Assembly (NCBI RefSeq): GCF_038396765.1
Contig: NZ_CP150096.1
Span: forward strand, 477,501-541,500
From: Chitinophaga caseinilytica
Lineage (GTDB): Bacteria; Bacteroidota; Bacteroidia; Chitinophagales; Chitinophagaceae
Length of the DNA stretch: 64,000 nt
Reading direction: 5' to 3'
Part shown: in pieces, positions 43,931 through 53,066 of the stretch
How the letters are laid out: every line of letters starts with the position of its first letter
Position numbering within the stretch: the stretch's first letter is position 1
Notes under the pieces: generated by a model
Seen by the model: only the letters and a program-made list of their open reading frames with translations
The model's database searches: none
Told to the model about the DNA's origin: nothing
Translations under genes and position numbers: made by a program

Positions 43931-44005
43931 GGAACAGAATAAGCTGCAAATTTAAGGAATCCCCGGCAGTTTGCCCCCGGGGGCCTATCTGTCAACTTTA
44001 ACACG

Positions 44006-44013
44006 TATATTTG
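44006..44013 (+). promoter_or_regulatory. -7 box (TATATTTG) for pdxA
   Basis: Exact TAnnTTTG match 19 bases before the pdxA ATG. The -33 element is not clear. Confidence 0.5.
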
Positions 44014-44032
44014 TTGGATATTTCGTTTACTC

Positions 44033-45112
44033 ATGAGCTCAGCAAACGCACATACGCCCCGCCCGGTAATCGGGATCTCCGCGGGAGACCTGAACAGCAT
44101 CGGCCTGGAGATCATCATCAAGACTTTTGCCGACAGCCGGATGCTTGAATTGTGCACCCCCGTGGTTTTCGCTTCCAACAAAGCGATCAATTTCTATCGA
44201 AAACTGCTCAACGAGAACAATTTCAATTACCAGAGCATCAAGGATTTCAGCAAGCTGAACCCCAAGCAGGTGAGCGTTTTCAACTGCTGGGAGGAAGAAG
44301 TCCAGATCACGCCCGGCGTTCTGAACGAAACCGGGGGTAAATACGCGGCCCGCTCCCTCGCGGTAGCCGTGGAAAGCCTCAAGGCCAAACAGATCGAAGG
44401 CCTCGTGACCGCTCCCATCCATAAAAAGAACATCCAGTCCAAGGATTTCGACTTCACCGGCCATACCCCCTACCTCCGCAACGCCTTTAACAGCAAGGAT
44501 GTCCTCATGTTCATGACGGCAGACAATATGCGCGTGGGCCTGCTCACCGAGCACGTTCCCGTTTCGGAAGTCGCCAAATACGTGACCAAGGAAAATATCC
44601 TCGCCAAGATCGCCATGATGAAAGACAGCCTCGTGCGCGATTTCGGGATCGACAATCCGCGCATCGCCGTGCTGGGCCTCAATCCGCATGCGGGAGACGA
44701 GGGCCTGATCGGCAACGAGGAAATCCAGCACATCGCCCCGGCCATCCGCGAAGCCAAGCAGCGCGGTACTTTGACCTTCGGCCCCTACAGCGCAGACGCA
44801 TTCTTCGCCCGCGAAATGTACACGAAGTTCGACGGCGTGCTGGCCATGTATCACGACCAGGGCCTCATCCCCTTCAAATCCCTCGCCAGCGGCGAAGGCA
44901 TCAATTACACCGCAGGCCTCCCCATCGTACGTACCTCGCCCGATCACGGCACCGCCTTCGATATCGCAGGTAAAAACGTGGCAGACGAAGCATCATTCCG
45001 GCAAGCCGTTTATTCCTGCCTCGACATCATCGCCCAGCGCAAGGAATACGCGGAAAACACCCGCAATCCCCTGAAGAAAACGGAGATCGCTTCGGAAAGA
45101 GGCGCCGTATAA
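44033..45112 (+). CDS. pdxA: 4-hydroxythreonine-4-phosphate dehydrogenase
   Basis: 359 residues. Motifs of PdxA are intact: GISAGDLNSIGLEIIIK at the N-terminus, TAPIHKKNIQS, FTGHTPYL with a metal-site His, AVLGLNPHAGDEG and MYHDQGLIPFKSL. It oxidises 4-phosphohydroxy-L-threonine in vitamin B6 synthesis. Divergent from rsmA. Its stop codon abuts the stop of the convergent methyltransferase gene with no base between, and no terminator hairpin is apparent. Confidence 0.95.
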   Translation: MSSANAHTPRPVIGISAGDLNSIGLEIIIKTFADSRMLELCTPVVFASNKAINFYRKLLNENNFNYQSIKDFSKLNPKQVSVFNCWEEEVQITPGVLNETGGKYAARSLAVAVESLKAKQIEGLVTAPIHKKNIQSKDFDFTGHTPYLRNAFNSKDVLMFMTADNMRVGLLTEHVPVSEVAKYVTKENILAKIAMMKDSLVRDFGIDNPRIAVLGLNPHAGDEGLIGNEEIQHIAPAIREAKQRGTLTFGPYSADAFFAREMYTKFDGVLAMYHDQGLIPFKSLASGEGINYTAGLPIVRTSPDHGTAFDIAGKNVADEASFRQAVYSCLDIIAQRKEYAENTRNPLKKTEIASERGAV

Positions 45113-45958
45113 TCAGAGGTAAAACGCGATCATCTCCAAAAATCCTTCCCCGTCTTCGTAGAACAGCTCATTGCGGCCGTTCAGCTTGAATTCTATGTCC
45201 TGCAGCGAGTCTACGCCCGCCACATCGCCGTGCAGCAGCTCCACCAGCCGGAAAATCTCCCGGCGCTCGTAGGGGTACATCTTTCCCCCGATAAAATTTT
45301 CCATCCGCGCCATCAAATCGCGCAACACCGGCCTTTCGGCCGCCGGCACTTTATGTTCGGGCAACAGGTAGTCCATCAGCACCACGTTCGTCTTGTTCGG
45401 CGTCCGGAAAGCCTGCATGGTGTTGAGGAACAGTTCGTCGGGAATATAGTGGATAATACCCTCGAAGATGACGAGGGCGGGTTGTTCGGTAGAATACCCC
45501 GCATCCCGGAGTTTATCCAGCAGATGCAGGGTATCCGTTATATCCGCCTGAATGAAATGCAGGGCAGGTTCGCCCGGCAGCAGCCGGGCATACAGCGAGG
45601 ATTTCACGGGCATATGCACCGCGTCCACTTCATAAATCCGGCTGATGGCCTGGCGGTGGTGCTCCAGCAACCAAAGCGATATCGGGTCGAGGCCGGCGCC
45701 GAGAATACAAACCTGGACGGGCTTGCCGTCTTGCAGATACGTTTCCAGCAAATGGCGGATAAATCGCTTGCGGTACAATACCACCGTGGAGAAATGCGGC
45801 CAGGCGCCCTGGATCCCGGAAGAGAGCTCCCGTACGTCGCCGAAATCGAGCAGGTCGTAATATTGACCGGCGATACCGGAGTCGTACAAAGACCGGGTTT
45901 GCAGCAATACGAGCGCAGAAGTGGGCGCCACTTTCAGTTTGTGATCCAGCAGTTCCAT
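45113..45958 (-). CDS. class I SAM-dependent methyltransferase (LCMT/TcmP-like)
   Basis: 281 residues from the ATG of MELLDHKLKVAPTSALVLL; upstream codons in the open frame are not conserved. The pattern LVLLQTRSLYDSG, VCILGAGLDPISLWLLEH (SAM motif I with the LGAGxDP signature) and YEVDAVHM is that of the leucine carboxyl methyltransferase-like family (Ppm1/TcmP). The methylated substrate is not known. It lies downstream of the winged-helix regulator gene on the minus strand, with 85 bases between. Confidence 0.82.
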   Translation of the reverse strand: MELLDHKLKVAPTSALVLLQTRSLYDSGIAGQYYDLLDFGDVRELSSGIQGAWPHFSTVVLYRKRFIRHLLETYLQDGKPVQVCILGAGLDPISLWLLEHHRQAISRIYEVDAVHMPVKSSLYARLLPGEPALHFIQADITDTLHLLDKLRDAGYSTEQPALVIFEGIIHYIPDELFLNTMQAFRTPNKTNVVLMDYLLPEHKVPAAERPVLRDLMARMENFIGGKMYPYERREIFRLVELLHGDVAGVDSLQDIEFKLNGRNELFYEDGEGFLEMIAFYL

Positions 45959-46043
45959 CGCGTGCCTTTTAAGGTTTCTAAACCGCCCCGGGCGGACGTT
46001 AAAGATACCACGCAACGCTGCATCGGCCCGTCAGTCGTAAATT

Positions 46044-46340
46044 TCAGGACTTCCCGCCGGTATGGAAATAAGATTTGATGGAGCGAATGTAATTCTCGAA
46101 AGCCGCCGATCCTTTTTCGGTGACGCGGCAAATGGTTTGGGGGTAATTATCCTTGAACTGCTTCGTGACTTCGATGTATTCCGCTTCCTTCAGCTTGTTG
46201 ATCTGCACGCTGAGATTCCCCGCCGTGGCGTTGGTCAACTCCTTCAGTACGGTAAATTCCGCTTCTTTCTCCCGCATCAGCACCGACATCACTGCCAGCC
46301 GCAACTGCGAGTGCAAAACCGGGTCCAGTTCTTTAAACAC
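46044..46340 (-). CDS. winged-helix transcriptional regulator
   Basis: 98 residues from a GTG start (no ATG is available in frame). The helices HSQLRLAVMSVLMREKEAEF, VLKELTNATAGNLSVQINKL and a wing with VTKQFKDNYPQTICRVTEKGS form the compact winged-helix domain of PadR/MarR-like Bacteroidota regulators. It follows the TonB-receptor/TPR-like genes but is separated from them by a strong terminator, so it may be independently transcribed. Binding sites cannot be inferred. Confidence 0.8.
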   Translation of the reverse strand: MFKELDPVLHSQLRLAVMSVLMREKEAEFTVLKELTNATAGNLSVQINKLKEAEYIEVTKQFKDNYPQTICRVTEKGSAAFENYIRSIKSYFHTGGKS

Positions 46341-46361
46341 GTTTCACGATTGTTTGGATTA

Positions 46362-46400
46362 CAAAAATTTACGGGCGGAATATGCGCTTCCGCCCGTAAA
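46362..46400 (-). terminator. terminator of the TonB-receptor unit
   Basis: Perfect 13-bp stem TTTACGGGCGGAA / TTCCGCCCGTAAA with a 7-base loop. On the minus strand it is followed by a T5 run. Confidence 0.85.
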
Positions 46401-46410
46401 ATATAAAAAA

Positions 46411-47046
46411 TCAAGGCATTTTCAGTAACTCCTTCGTATACACTTCGCCCCAGCGCGGCGCGATGTCGCTTTCCGGTTTGAAGGCCGTGAATTTCTGCAA
46501 TGCAACGTTCAGCAATTCTTTCCCTTTCGATTTGCTGCCGCCGAAAGCTTCGGGCGTGAACATGAGGTTTTGGCCCTGCAGCAAATACACGCGCGGGTTT
46601 TCGGGGTTCTGCGTCTTCGCTTTTTCCAGCAGTTCGGCAGATTCCGTGCCGAATCTGGCGCCCCGCGTCATGGGGTCTACCGCGATGCGGGAAACGGCGA
46701 TGAGCGACAGCAGGCACGACAATTCGGAATCCTCACCTTTCAACGCCACGGCCTTTTCGGCCAGCAGTGCGGCTTTGTCGGAAATGGGGTCCACCTTGGT
46801 TTTGTCCTGCGTCATGAAAGCTTCGTTCACCAGGCAATAAGCGGCATAATAATACGGCAGCCATTGGGTTTGCTCCGCGTTCGCGATGCGCTCGAAGGTG
46901 TTGCTGAGGGCGTTGAGCGACGCGGGATTGAAGGTGCTGGCACTGTCCAGCAGACTTACCTGTTGCTTCATGGCGGCCTGGTAACGGTCTTGCGCATTGG
47001 CCGTAGCAACGGCGAAGAACAGTAAATAGGCGAGAATGGATTTCAT
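46411..47046 (-). CDS. exported TPR-like protein of unknown function
   Basis: 211 residues. The signal peptide MKSILAYLLFFAVATANAQ is followed by helical repeat sequence resembling TPR/SEL1 (AALLAEKAVALKGEDSEL, TESAELLEKAKTQNPENPRVY). An alanine- and lysine-rich C-terminal half contains FGGSKSKGKELLNVAL. No catalytic residues are evident. It starts 28 bases after the TonB receptor gene and ends at a terminator, so the two form an operon and the protein may assist the receptor in the periplasm. Confidence 0.78.
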   Translation of the reverse strand: MKSILAYLLFFAVATANAQDRYQAAMKQQVSLLDSASTFNPASLNALSNTFERIANAEQTQWLPYYYAAYCLVNEAFMTQDKTKVDPISDKAALLAEKAVALKGEDSELSCLLSLIAVSRIAVDPMTRGARFGTESAELLEKAKTQNPENPRVYLLQGQNLMFTPEAFGGSKSKGKELLNVALQKFTAFKPESDIAPRWGEVYTKELLKMP

Positions 47047-47074
47047 ATTTGAATATTGAGGGTTGATGATGAAA

Positions 47075-49228
47075 TTATTGACGGTCGATCATTTCCTGCC
47101 GGCGGTCGATGCCGAAGCTCATGAACATGCCCAGGTAAAAGAACCTCGGCGCCATGGGCCCTACCATGCTCCTGCGCATCTTGTCCGACGAATAGCGCCA
47201 GCCGTATTGCTGTTCGTTCCCGATCACGTTTGACATGGTGAACACGAATACCGTGAACGCCTTGCCGACGGTGGTCAGGTAGTTGACGTTGATGCCGAGC
47301 GTGTTGAGGTTACGCGTGCGGTCGGTCATGAACTCGCTTTGCGGGCGGTTCGGATTGTAATACGGCCGCCCCGTCGCAAAGGTGTAGGTGGCGCCCAGGT
47401 TGAGCATCCAGTCGGGGATGAAATGTTTGTATACCAAAGTGGCCGTATGTTCCGCCGCGAAATCGGGCTGTACTTCGTACGGGAAATTCAGGTGATCGCG
47501 CTTGGTATCGAGCCAGGAGTAGGAAATCCAGTAATCGGCGTTTTTGATGAGTTTTTTATCGCGCCAGAAAAGTTCCGCTCCTTTCGCATAGCCTTTACCG
47601 TTATTGTTGTAGGAAGGAACGGTTTTGATCAGATCGTGATATTGTTTATAGAATACTTCCGTCCGGAATACGCGGAACTGGGAAATATGCTGATAGCTGG
47701 CGATGTAGTGCGTGGCGCGCATGTAGCCGAGGTTATGATCGAATCGGAGGTACTGCGGCTCCGGCTTCTGGTAAAACTCGCCGTATGCCAGGGCCACCTG
47801 GCTTTTGGCGTCGAGTTTATAGGCGAGCGATGCGCGCGGCGCGATGTTGGGGGACCGCAGCAGCGAGGAATATTCGTAGCGGGTGCCGAGGCGGCCCACG
47901 AACCTCGGGGTGATGTACACGTCCGCTTCTGCGAAAGACGCGGTATAGCTGTCTACGAAATCGGCTTCGAGGTTATTGAATTTCGAGGCTTCCGTTCCGT
48001 ATTGATATTCGCTGCCGAGGCGGAGCACGGAGAATTTGCCGAGGTTTTTCGACAGCATGGCGCGGAACTGCGAAAGATCCTGGCGGGTCTTGATGCGCGT
48101 GGGCTCCGGTTGCTTGCCGAGCGTATCCATGGTGATGCGGTCGCGGTTGGTGCTGTAGGAAGTGCCGAGCTGGATCTTCCAGCCGTTGCCCAGGCTTTCT
48201 TTCCAGGAAACGTTGGTGTAGACGAACTGGTTGTTGAGGCGGAATTCTTCCTTCGACCCGGGATACTCCAGACTTTCGCCTTTAAATCCGAACCGCCCGG
48301 CGGTGCCCATGACGAAGATTTTCAGCATGCCGTTTTTCGAGGTTTTGATGCGGTAGTTGCCGGATGCGTTCAGGTATTCGGGCGCCACCACGGGCTCCTG
48401 TTTCTGCTTCATGATCTTGAAGTAGGGCCAGAGATTGGTGTAGTCCATTTCGAAGCCGTAACCTTTCTTTTTGTCTTTCGACAGTTTATCGATGCCGACA
48501 GACGGCCCCACAGACCCGAGGCCCACGGTGTAGGAGGAGCGTTCCGGCAGGTCGATGGATTCGAGGACGAGCGCGGAGCTGAGGCCCTGGCCGTATTGCG
48601 CGGAATAGCCGCCGCTGCTGAAGGTGGTGCCTTTGAAGAGGAATGGCGAGAACCGGCCGCGCGCTGCGAAGTCGGGCATACCGCTGGAGAAAGGGTTGCG
48701 GACGAGCATCCCGTCTATAAAGGTTTGTGTTTCGTACCCGGTGCCCCCGCGCACGAAGAGGCCTTCCTTCTCGCCTACCTGCTGCGCTCCGGGCAGGGTT
48801 TTGAGCGCGCTCACGATGTCTGCGTTGGCGCCGGCGGTGGTCACGATATCAAGGGGCTTGAGGACGGTGTTCTTCTTTTCGTCGCTGGCTTCGAAGCTGC
48901 CGGCCGAAATGGTGACCATTTTCAGTTCGTTCACGGTTTCTTTCAGGACGAGCAGCAGGGGTGCGCTGGAGGAAAGGTCCGTTTTTACTTCGATGGAAGC
49001 GAAGCCGGCGAGTGTGGCGGTGATGAGGCGTTCGCCCTTTTCGGAAGTGGTGAAGGAGAAGCTGCCGTCTTTGGCGGACGTGGCGCCGTCGTAACTCCCG
49101 ACCAGGGAGATGTTCACGCCTGCCAGGGGCTTCTTGCGGGCGTCGGTCACTTTACCGGTGACCACGGTCTGCGCCTGCATCGCCAGGGGGAACAACAGGC
49201 AAACCAGGGGGAGGAATAGCTTGTACAT
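47075..49228 (-). CDS. TonB-dependent outer-membrane receptor
   Basis: 717 residues. After the signal peptide (MYKLFLPLVCLLFPLAMQAQ) comes a carboxypeptidase-regulatory-like domain (VTDARKKPLAGVNISLVG), then a plug (NADIVSALKTLPGAQQ, EGLFVRGG) and a beta-barrel ending with an aromatic-rich strand. It lacks a SusD partner, so it is not a typical Sus pair. The substrate is unknown; siderophore, vitamin or peptide uptake are all possible. A promoter with good -33 and -7 matches is directly upstream. Confidence 0.9.
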   Translation of the reverse strand: MYKLFLPLVCLLFPLAMQAQTVVTGKVTDARKKPLAGVNISLVGSYDGATSAKDGSFSFTTSEKGERLITATLAGFASIEVKTDLSSSAPLLLVLKETVNELKMVTISAGSFEASDEKKNTVLKPLDIVTTAGANADIVSALKTLPGAQQVGEKEGLFVRGGTGYETQTFIDGMLVRNPFSSGMPDFAARGRFSPFLFKGTTFSSGGYSAQYGQGLSSALVLESIDLPERSSYTVGLGSVGPSVGIDKLSKDKKKGYGFEMDYTNLWPYFKIMKQKQEPVVAPEYLNASGNYRIKTSKNGMLKIFVMGTAGRFGFKGESLEYPGSKEEFRLNNQFVYTNVSWKESLGNGWKIQLGTSYSTNRDRITMDTLGKQPEPTRIKTRQDLSQFRAMLSKNLGKFSVLRLGSEYQYGTEASKFNNLEADFVDSYTASFAEADVYITPRFVGRLGTRYEYSSLLRSPNIAPRASLAYKLDAKSQVALAYGEFYQKPEPQYLRFDHNLGYMRATHYIASYQHISQFRVFRTEVFYKQYHDLIKTVPSYNNNGKGYAKGAELFWRDKKLIKNADYWISYSWLDTKRDHLNFPYEVQPDFAAEHTATLVYKHFIPDWMLNLGATYTFATGRPYYNPNRPQSEFMTDRTRNLNTLGINVNYLTTVGKAFTVFVFTMSNVIGNEQQYGWRYSSDKMRRSMVGPMAPRFFYLGMFMSFGIDRRQEMIDRQ

Positions 49229-49253
49229 ATAAGGTTAGGTCAGAATGATGGAT

Positions 49254-49285
49254 CAAAACTAATTTAGTTTACATTATAAATCAAA
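49254..49285 (-). promoter_or_regulatory. promoter of the TonB-receptor operon
   Basis: On the minus strand TTTG, a 20-base spacer and TAGTTTTG match the Bacteroidota consensus well; the -7 box ends 26 bases before the ATG. Confidence 0.7.
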
Positions 49286-49579
49286 CTATTTTTCAAATTA
49301 AATTACATGTTAAAACATATATCTGCCGGGCAGAACGGTGCGGACGAAGGGAGTGACACAACGGCGGCCGGGCCAGTATTCCAGCCGCCGGCCCACGATC
49401 ATTCGCTTCCTTTCCATCGTCGCTCCACGAAATTATCGATGGGTTTTGACATACTTAAATGTTGATTTTCGATAAGGATTCCTTTCGTATGCGCACGCGG
49501 GAATGGTACAGGACTGTTGACCGACGGGTGTTGATGTGTACCTGGCGTCAGTCGGTTTCCGATGGATGTTGACAAATAA
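49286..49579. other. intergenic region without a gene
   Basis: About 300 bases between the TonB-receptor promoter and the hxlR terminator. It contains several short G+C-rich inverted repeats and repeated TGTTGA-like motifs, but no open frame with recognisable features. Confidence 0.6.
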
Positions 49580-49606
49580 ATTCCATCCGCGGACCGCGGA
49601 TGGAAT
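49580..49606 (-). terminator. terminator of the cupin-hxlR operon
   Basis: 13-bp perfect inverted repeat around a single central A (ATTCCATCCGCGG / CCGCGGATGGAAT). On the minus strand it is followed by TTTATTTGT. Confidence 0.8.
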
Positions 49607-49643
49607 CGCCGGAAACCCGGTACCCGTAAAGCTGTAAATAAAA

Positions 49644-50003
49644 TCATTTCACCGCGCGCGGCCGGAACTGATCGGCTTTGATGTTTTCCAAATGTTGCCT
49701 GCCCCACTCCACCATCGCCTGCACCACGGGGTCGAAAGACTGGCAATATACCGTGACGCGGTAATCGGTATTATCCGTATCGTCGTTCAGCTCGCGGACC
49801 ACGATCTTATTAAGCTCCAGATGCTTCAGTTCCCGGCTGAGCATGCGCGGTGTGATGCCGGGGATGCTGCGGAGGATGTCGGAAAAGCGGGTGTGGCCCT
49901 GCGAAAGCGAGAGCATGATGAGCAGGCGCCATTTGCCGCCGATGACGTAAATAGTGTCCATCAGGTAGCGGGTATCGTCGGGGGTGGGCGTGCGGTGGGT
50001 CAT
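49644..50003 (-). CDS. HxlR-family winged-helix regulator
   Basis: 119 residues. The order of the HxlR domain is clear: YVIGGKWRLLIMLSLSQGH, FSDILRSIPGITPRMLSREL (recognition helix) and LNKIVVRELNDDTDNTDYRVT (wing). HxlR/YodB/MarR-like regulators often sense reactive electrophiles or formaldehyde; only one Cys is present, late in the protein. It overlaps the cupin gene stop by four bases (ATGA), so both are made together. A perfect palindrome upstream of the cupin gene is the probable operator. Confidence 0.9.
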   Translation of the reverse strand: MTHRTPTPDDTRYLMDTIYVIGGKWRLLIMLSLSQGHTRFSDILRSIPGITPRMLSRELKHLELNKIVVRELNDDTDNTDYRVTVYCQSFDPVVQAMVEWGRQHLENIKADQFRPRAVK

Positions 50004-50632
50004 GGTATTTTGTTAGGTAAATGATACGCGTGTTTACGGGGCGTTACGGCTTTCGCCCTGCCGGTGATTTTGCCCCACCAGCCTTTCAGCGGCCAGAGGA
50101 TCTTTTGTTTGAACATGGAAACATCGGCCAGGTAGTATTCTCCTTTCGCCTGCCAGAGAATGTATTTCAGTTCGTAATCGGAAGGCATTTCGGGGAAGGC
50201 GCGGTTCAGGGCCAGGATGGTTTCTTCGGCAAGATACTCAAAATTCAGCGCGGGGGTGACGCGGGCTTTCCATTTGGCGGTGCCGGTTCCGGCATTGAAG
50301 AAAGCGTGCTGGACGCCGGGCTCCACGGTAAAGGATTCCCCTGGCTGCAGGATGAGCTTTTTCCCATCGGCATACAGGCCCAGCGTGCCTTCTACCGCTT
50401 CGAAGTACTCATGCTGCTTCGGGTGGGTGTGCAACGGGGGGCCAGGCTTGCCTTCAGGCAGGGTGACGAGGAATTCCGCATACGCGCCGTTGGTTTCTTT
50501 ACCGGAGGTGAGGAGCTGCACGGTTTCGCCGGTGGGTTTCATGGTGATGATCTTCCGGCTGGAGATCCGGTCTCCGGAAGTCTGCGCCGCTGCGGGGATG
50601 GCGAAGAGCAGGGCGGAAAGTAATGATTTCAT
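50000..50632 (-). CDS. exported cupin-domain protein
   Basis: 210 residues. A short hydrophobic start (MKSLLSALLFAIPAAAQ) looks like a signal peptide. The cupin fold is visible: GPPLHTHPKQHEYFEAVEGTLGLYADGK (His pair and Glu of motif 1) and HAFFNAGTGTAKW (motif 2). Cupins of this length often bind a metal and small carbonyl or aromatic compounds; no precise activity can be given. It is first in an operon with hxlR, which suggests substrate-responsive control. Confidence 0.82.
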   Translation of the reverse strand: MKSLLSALLFAIPAAAQTSGDRISSRKIITMKPTGETVQLLTSGKETNGAYAEFLVTLPEGKPGPPLHTHPKQHEYFEAVEGTLGLYADGKKLILQPGESFTVEPGVQHAFFNAGTGTAKWKARVTPALNFEYLAEETILALNRAFPEMPSDYELKYILWQAKGEYYLADVSMFKQKILWPLKGWWGKITGRAKAVTPRKHAYHLPNKIP

Positions 50633-50651
50633 TTTTCGTCGTTGTTTCGGG

Positions 50652-50659
50652 CAAAGCTA
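50652..50659 (-). promoter_or_regulatory. -7 box (TAGCTTTG) of the cupin-hxlR operon
   Basis: Exact TAnnTTTG match on the minus strand, 20 bases before the cupin ATG. Confidence 0.55.
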
Positions 50660-50687
50660 CTGCGCAGACGAAAGCGTTCGGGAGTTG

Positions 50688-50703
50688 GTATCATCGATGA
50701 TAC
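50688..50703. promoter_or_regulatory. probable HxlR operator
   Basis: Perfect 16-base palindrome GTATCATCGATGATAC, 28 bases upstream of the -7 box of the cupin-hxlR operon, i.e. beside or over the -33 region. HxlR-family sites are typically short GTA...TAC palindromes. Confidence 0.6.
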
Positions 50704-50762
50704 GGCGGGAAAGCGGAAGTGTGCGACGCAACGGCGGATGAAAAATGAACGGAAGATGACGA

Positions 50763-50795
50763 CAAAAAAAGCCCTCCGCAAGCGGAGGGCTTTTA
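50763..50795 (-). terminator. terminator of the atp operon after atpA
   Basis: Stem GCCCTCCGC / GCGGAGGGC flanked by A7 and T4; on the minus strand the T7 run follows it, 26 bases after the atpA stop. Confidence 0.88.
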
Positions 50796-50815
50796 AAAAC
50801 TATATGCTCAATGGC

Positions 50816-52393
50816 TTAGGCGAAGCGGGGCTTCAGCTCGTCGGCCAGTGCAACCATTTTCTTGATGCCTTCTTCGGGCAGGTTACCTTTCTTGAATTCG
50901 CCGAGCACTTCGGGCAGGCGAACTTCCATTTCGTGCAGGAAGGCGTCCTGGAAAGCGGCTACGTTCTTCACGGGCACTTCGCGGAGCAGGCCGTTGGTAC
51001 CGAGGTAGATGATCGCTACCTGTTTCTCCACGGAGAACGGGCTGAACTGCGGTTGTTTCAGGATTTCCACGTTACGGGCACCTTTGTCCAGAACGGATTT
51101 GGTAGCCGCATCGAGGTCACCACCGAATTTGGAGAAGGCTTCCATTTCGCGGTACATCGCCTGGTCGAGTTTCAGGGTACCGGATACTTTCTTCATCGAC
51201 TTGATCTGGGCGTTACCACCTACGCGGGATACGGAGATACCTACGTTGATCGCAGGACGGATACCGGCGTTGAACAGGTTGTTCTCGAGGAAGATCTGTC
51301 CGTCGGTGATGGAGATCACGTTCGTGGGGATGTATGCGGATACGTCACCAGCCTGTGTTTCGATGATCGGCAGGGCGGTCAGGGAACCACCGCCTTTCAC
51401 GAGGTGCCTGATAGACTCGGGGAGGTCGTTCATCTGTTTGGCGATATCGTCTTTCGCGATCACTTTCGCGGCGCGTTCGAGGAGACGGCTGTGCAGGTAG
51501 AATACGTCACCGGGGTACGCCTCACGTCCGGGAGGACGGCGGAGCAGCAGGGACACCTCACGGTAAGCTACGGCTTGTTTGGACAGGTCATCGTAAATGA
51601 TCAGCGCCGGGCGGCCGGTGTCGCGGAAGAATTCACCGATGGCAGCGCCAGCGAACGGAGCGTAGAACTGGAGGGGGGCCGGATCGGCAGCGGAAGCTGC
51701 AACGATGGTGGTGTAGGCCATGGCGCCGCTTTCCTGCAGCGTTTTCATCACACCGGCAACGGTGGATGCTTTCTGACCGATGGCTACGTATATGCAATAC
51801 ACGGGTTTGCCCGCGTCAAAAAATTCTTTCTGATTGATGATGGCGTCGATGCAGATGGCGGTTTTACCGGTCTGGCGGTCACCGATCACCAGCTCACGCT
51901 GGCCGCGGCCGATGGGGATCATGGCGTCGATCGCCTTGATACCGGTTTGCAGCGGTTCCTTTACCGGTTCGCGGTAGATTACACCGGGAGCTTTACGTTC
52001 CAGGGGCATTTCGTACAGTTCGCCGGAGATGGGGCCTTTACCGTCGATCGGTTCGCCGAGGGTGTTCACCACGCGGCCAACGAGGCCTTCGCCCACTTTG
52101 ATGGAGGCGATCTGGCCGGTGCGGCGAACGGTGTCACCTTCTTTGATAGCGGTGGATTCACCCATCAGTACCACACCCACGTTGTCTTCTTCCAGGTTCA
52201 GCGCGATTGCTTTTACCCCGTTCTCGAATTCCACGAGTTCACCGGAGCGAACGTTGTTCAGGCCATATACACGGGCGATACCGTCACCCACCTGCAGTAC
52301 CGTGCCTACTTCTTCCAGTTCCGCGGAAGCGTTGAAGTTGCTCAGTTGCTGGCGAAGTATCGCCGAAATTTCATCTGGTTTAATATCAACCAT
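50816..52393 (-). CDS. atpA: ATP synthase F1 subunit alpha
   Basis: 525 residues. N-terminal beta-barrel with [16 protein letters not shown], the non-catalytic nucleotide site Walker [14 protein letters not shown] (about 169-177), and the [16 protein letters not shown] segment of the F1 alpha family. With beta it forms the catalytic hexamer. In this window it is the last gene of atpB-E-F-H-A; a strong terminator follows directly, so atpG, which often follows atpA, is elsewhere. The 89-base gap before it holds small inverted repeats. Confidence 0.97.
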   Translation of the reverse strand: MVDIKPDEISAILRQQLSNFNASAELEEVGTVLQVGDGIARVYGLNNVRSGELVEFENGVKAIALNLEEDNVGVVLMGESTAIKEGDTVRRTGQIASIKVGEGLVGRVVNTLGEPIDGKGPISGELYEMPLERKAPGVIYREPVKEPLQTGIKAIDAMIPIGRGQRELVIGDRQTGKTAICIDAIINQKEFFDAGKPVYCIYVAIGQKASTVAGVMKTLQESGAMAYTTIVAASAADPAPLQFYAPFAGAAIGEFFRDTGRPALIIYDDLSKQAVAYREVSLLLRRPPGREAYPGDVFYLHSRLLERAAKVIAKDDIAKQMNDLPESIRHLVKGGGSLTALPIIETQAGDVSAYIPTNVISITDGQIFLENNLFNAGIRPAINVGISVSRVGGNAQIKSMKKVSGTLKLDQAMYREMEAFSKFGGDLDAATKSVLDKGARNVEILKQPQFSPFSVEKQVAIIYLGTNGLLREVPVKNVAAFQDAFLHEMEVRLPEVLGEFKKGNLPEEGIKKMVALADELKPRFA

Positions 52394-52482
52394 CGTTATG
52401 ATTTTTTAAAGAGTCGTTAAGGTTTATTGTTATAACGACAACAGCTTTGCGGTTACGCAGCGGCTGCTGTTAAATTGCTTGG

Positions 52483-53043
52483 TTAGCGGATTTCAGAAAC
52501 GTAAATGTTCTTGAGGAACTGTTTCTTGATATCCTTCAGGTCGCGCAGTACGGAAGCGTCGAACAGTTCGTTGCCGGTTTCGAGGACGAAGCCGCCGATC
52601 AGTTCGGGGTTTACTGCTGTTTCCAGTTCTACTTTGCGGCCGGCGGAGGTTTCCACCTTGTCGCGGATGAGGTTCAGCAGCTGCGCATCGAGCGGAGCGG
52701 CGGAAGTCAGTTTCACGCGAACGATGCCTTTGAGGGCATTGTACTGCTTTTCGAACTCCCCGGTGATCTCGGCCAGCACGCTTTCGCGGCCTTTGAGCGT
52801 TACCAGGCGGATGAACGCGGAAGTGATGCCGCTGATCTTACCGTCGAGGATGGCGCCCATGATCTTGATCTTCTTATCGGCCTTGATGATGGGGCTGCGG
52901 AGCAGCGCAACCACGTCGGCATTGCTGCGGGTGATGGACTGGAGCAGGAGCATGTCGCCATGTACGGCTTCCAGTTCGTTCTTGGCCACCGCCAGGTCGA
53001 TCAGCGATTTCGCATACCTGTTTGCTAAACGGGGATTCTGCAT
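52483..53043 (-). CDS. atpH: ATP synthase F1 subunit delta
   Basis: 186 residues, the usual size of the delta (OSCP-like) stator subunit, which links the peripheral stalk to the alpha3beta3 head. The N-terminal helical bundle (NRYAKSLIDLAVAKNELEAV) and the C-terminal segment (DPELIGGF-like: NPELIGGFVLETGNELFDAS) fit the family. It follows atpF by 23 bases. Sequence conservation in this subunit is low, so the assignment rests partly on position. Confidence 0.93.
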   Translation of the reverse strand: MQNPRLANRYAKSLIDLAVAKNELEAVHGDMLLLQSITRSNADVVALLRSPIIKADKKIKIMGAILDGKISGITSAFIRLVTLKGRESVLAEITGEFEKQYNALKGIVRVKLTSAAPLDAQLLNLIRDKVETSAGRKVELETAVNPELIGGFVLETGNELFDASVLRDLKDIKKQFLKNIYVSEIR

Positions 53044-53066
53044 ATTCTTTTATTCAGCCGTTTTAA

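Noticed and set aside
47339..49219. Long plus-strand frame opposite the TonB receptor
   Set aside because: Antisense shadow of the receptor gene, with no signal peptide or known domain.
49399..49746. Minus-strand open frame upstream of the TonB-receptor promoter
   Set aside because: It crosses the hairpin terminator and overlaps hxlR out of frame; no family features.
50642..52420. Long plus-strand frame opposite atpA
   Set aside because: Antisense to a fully conserved atpA; His/Phe-rich nonsense.
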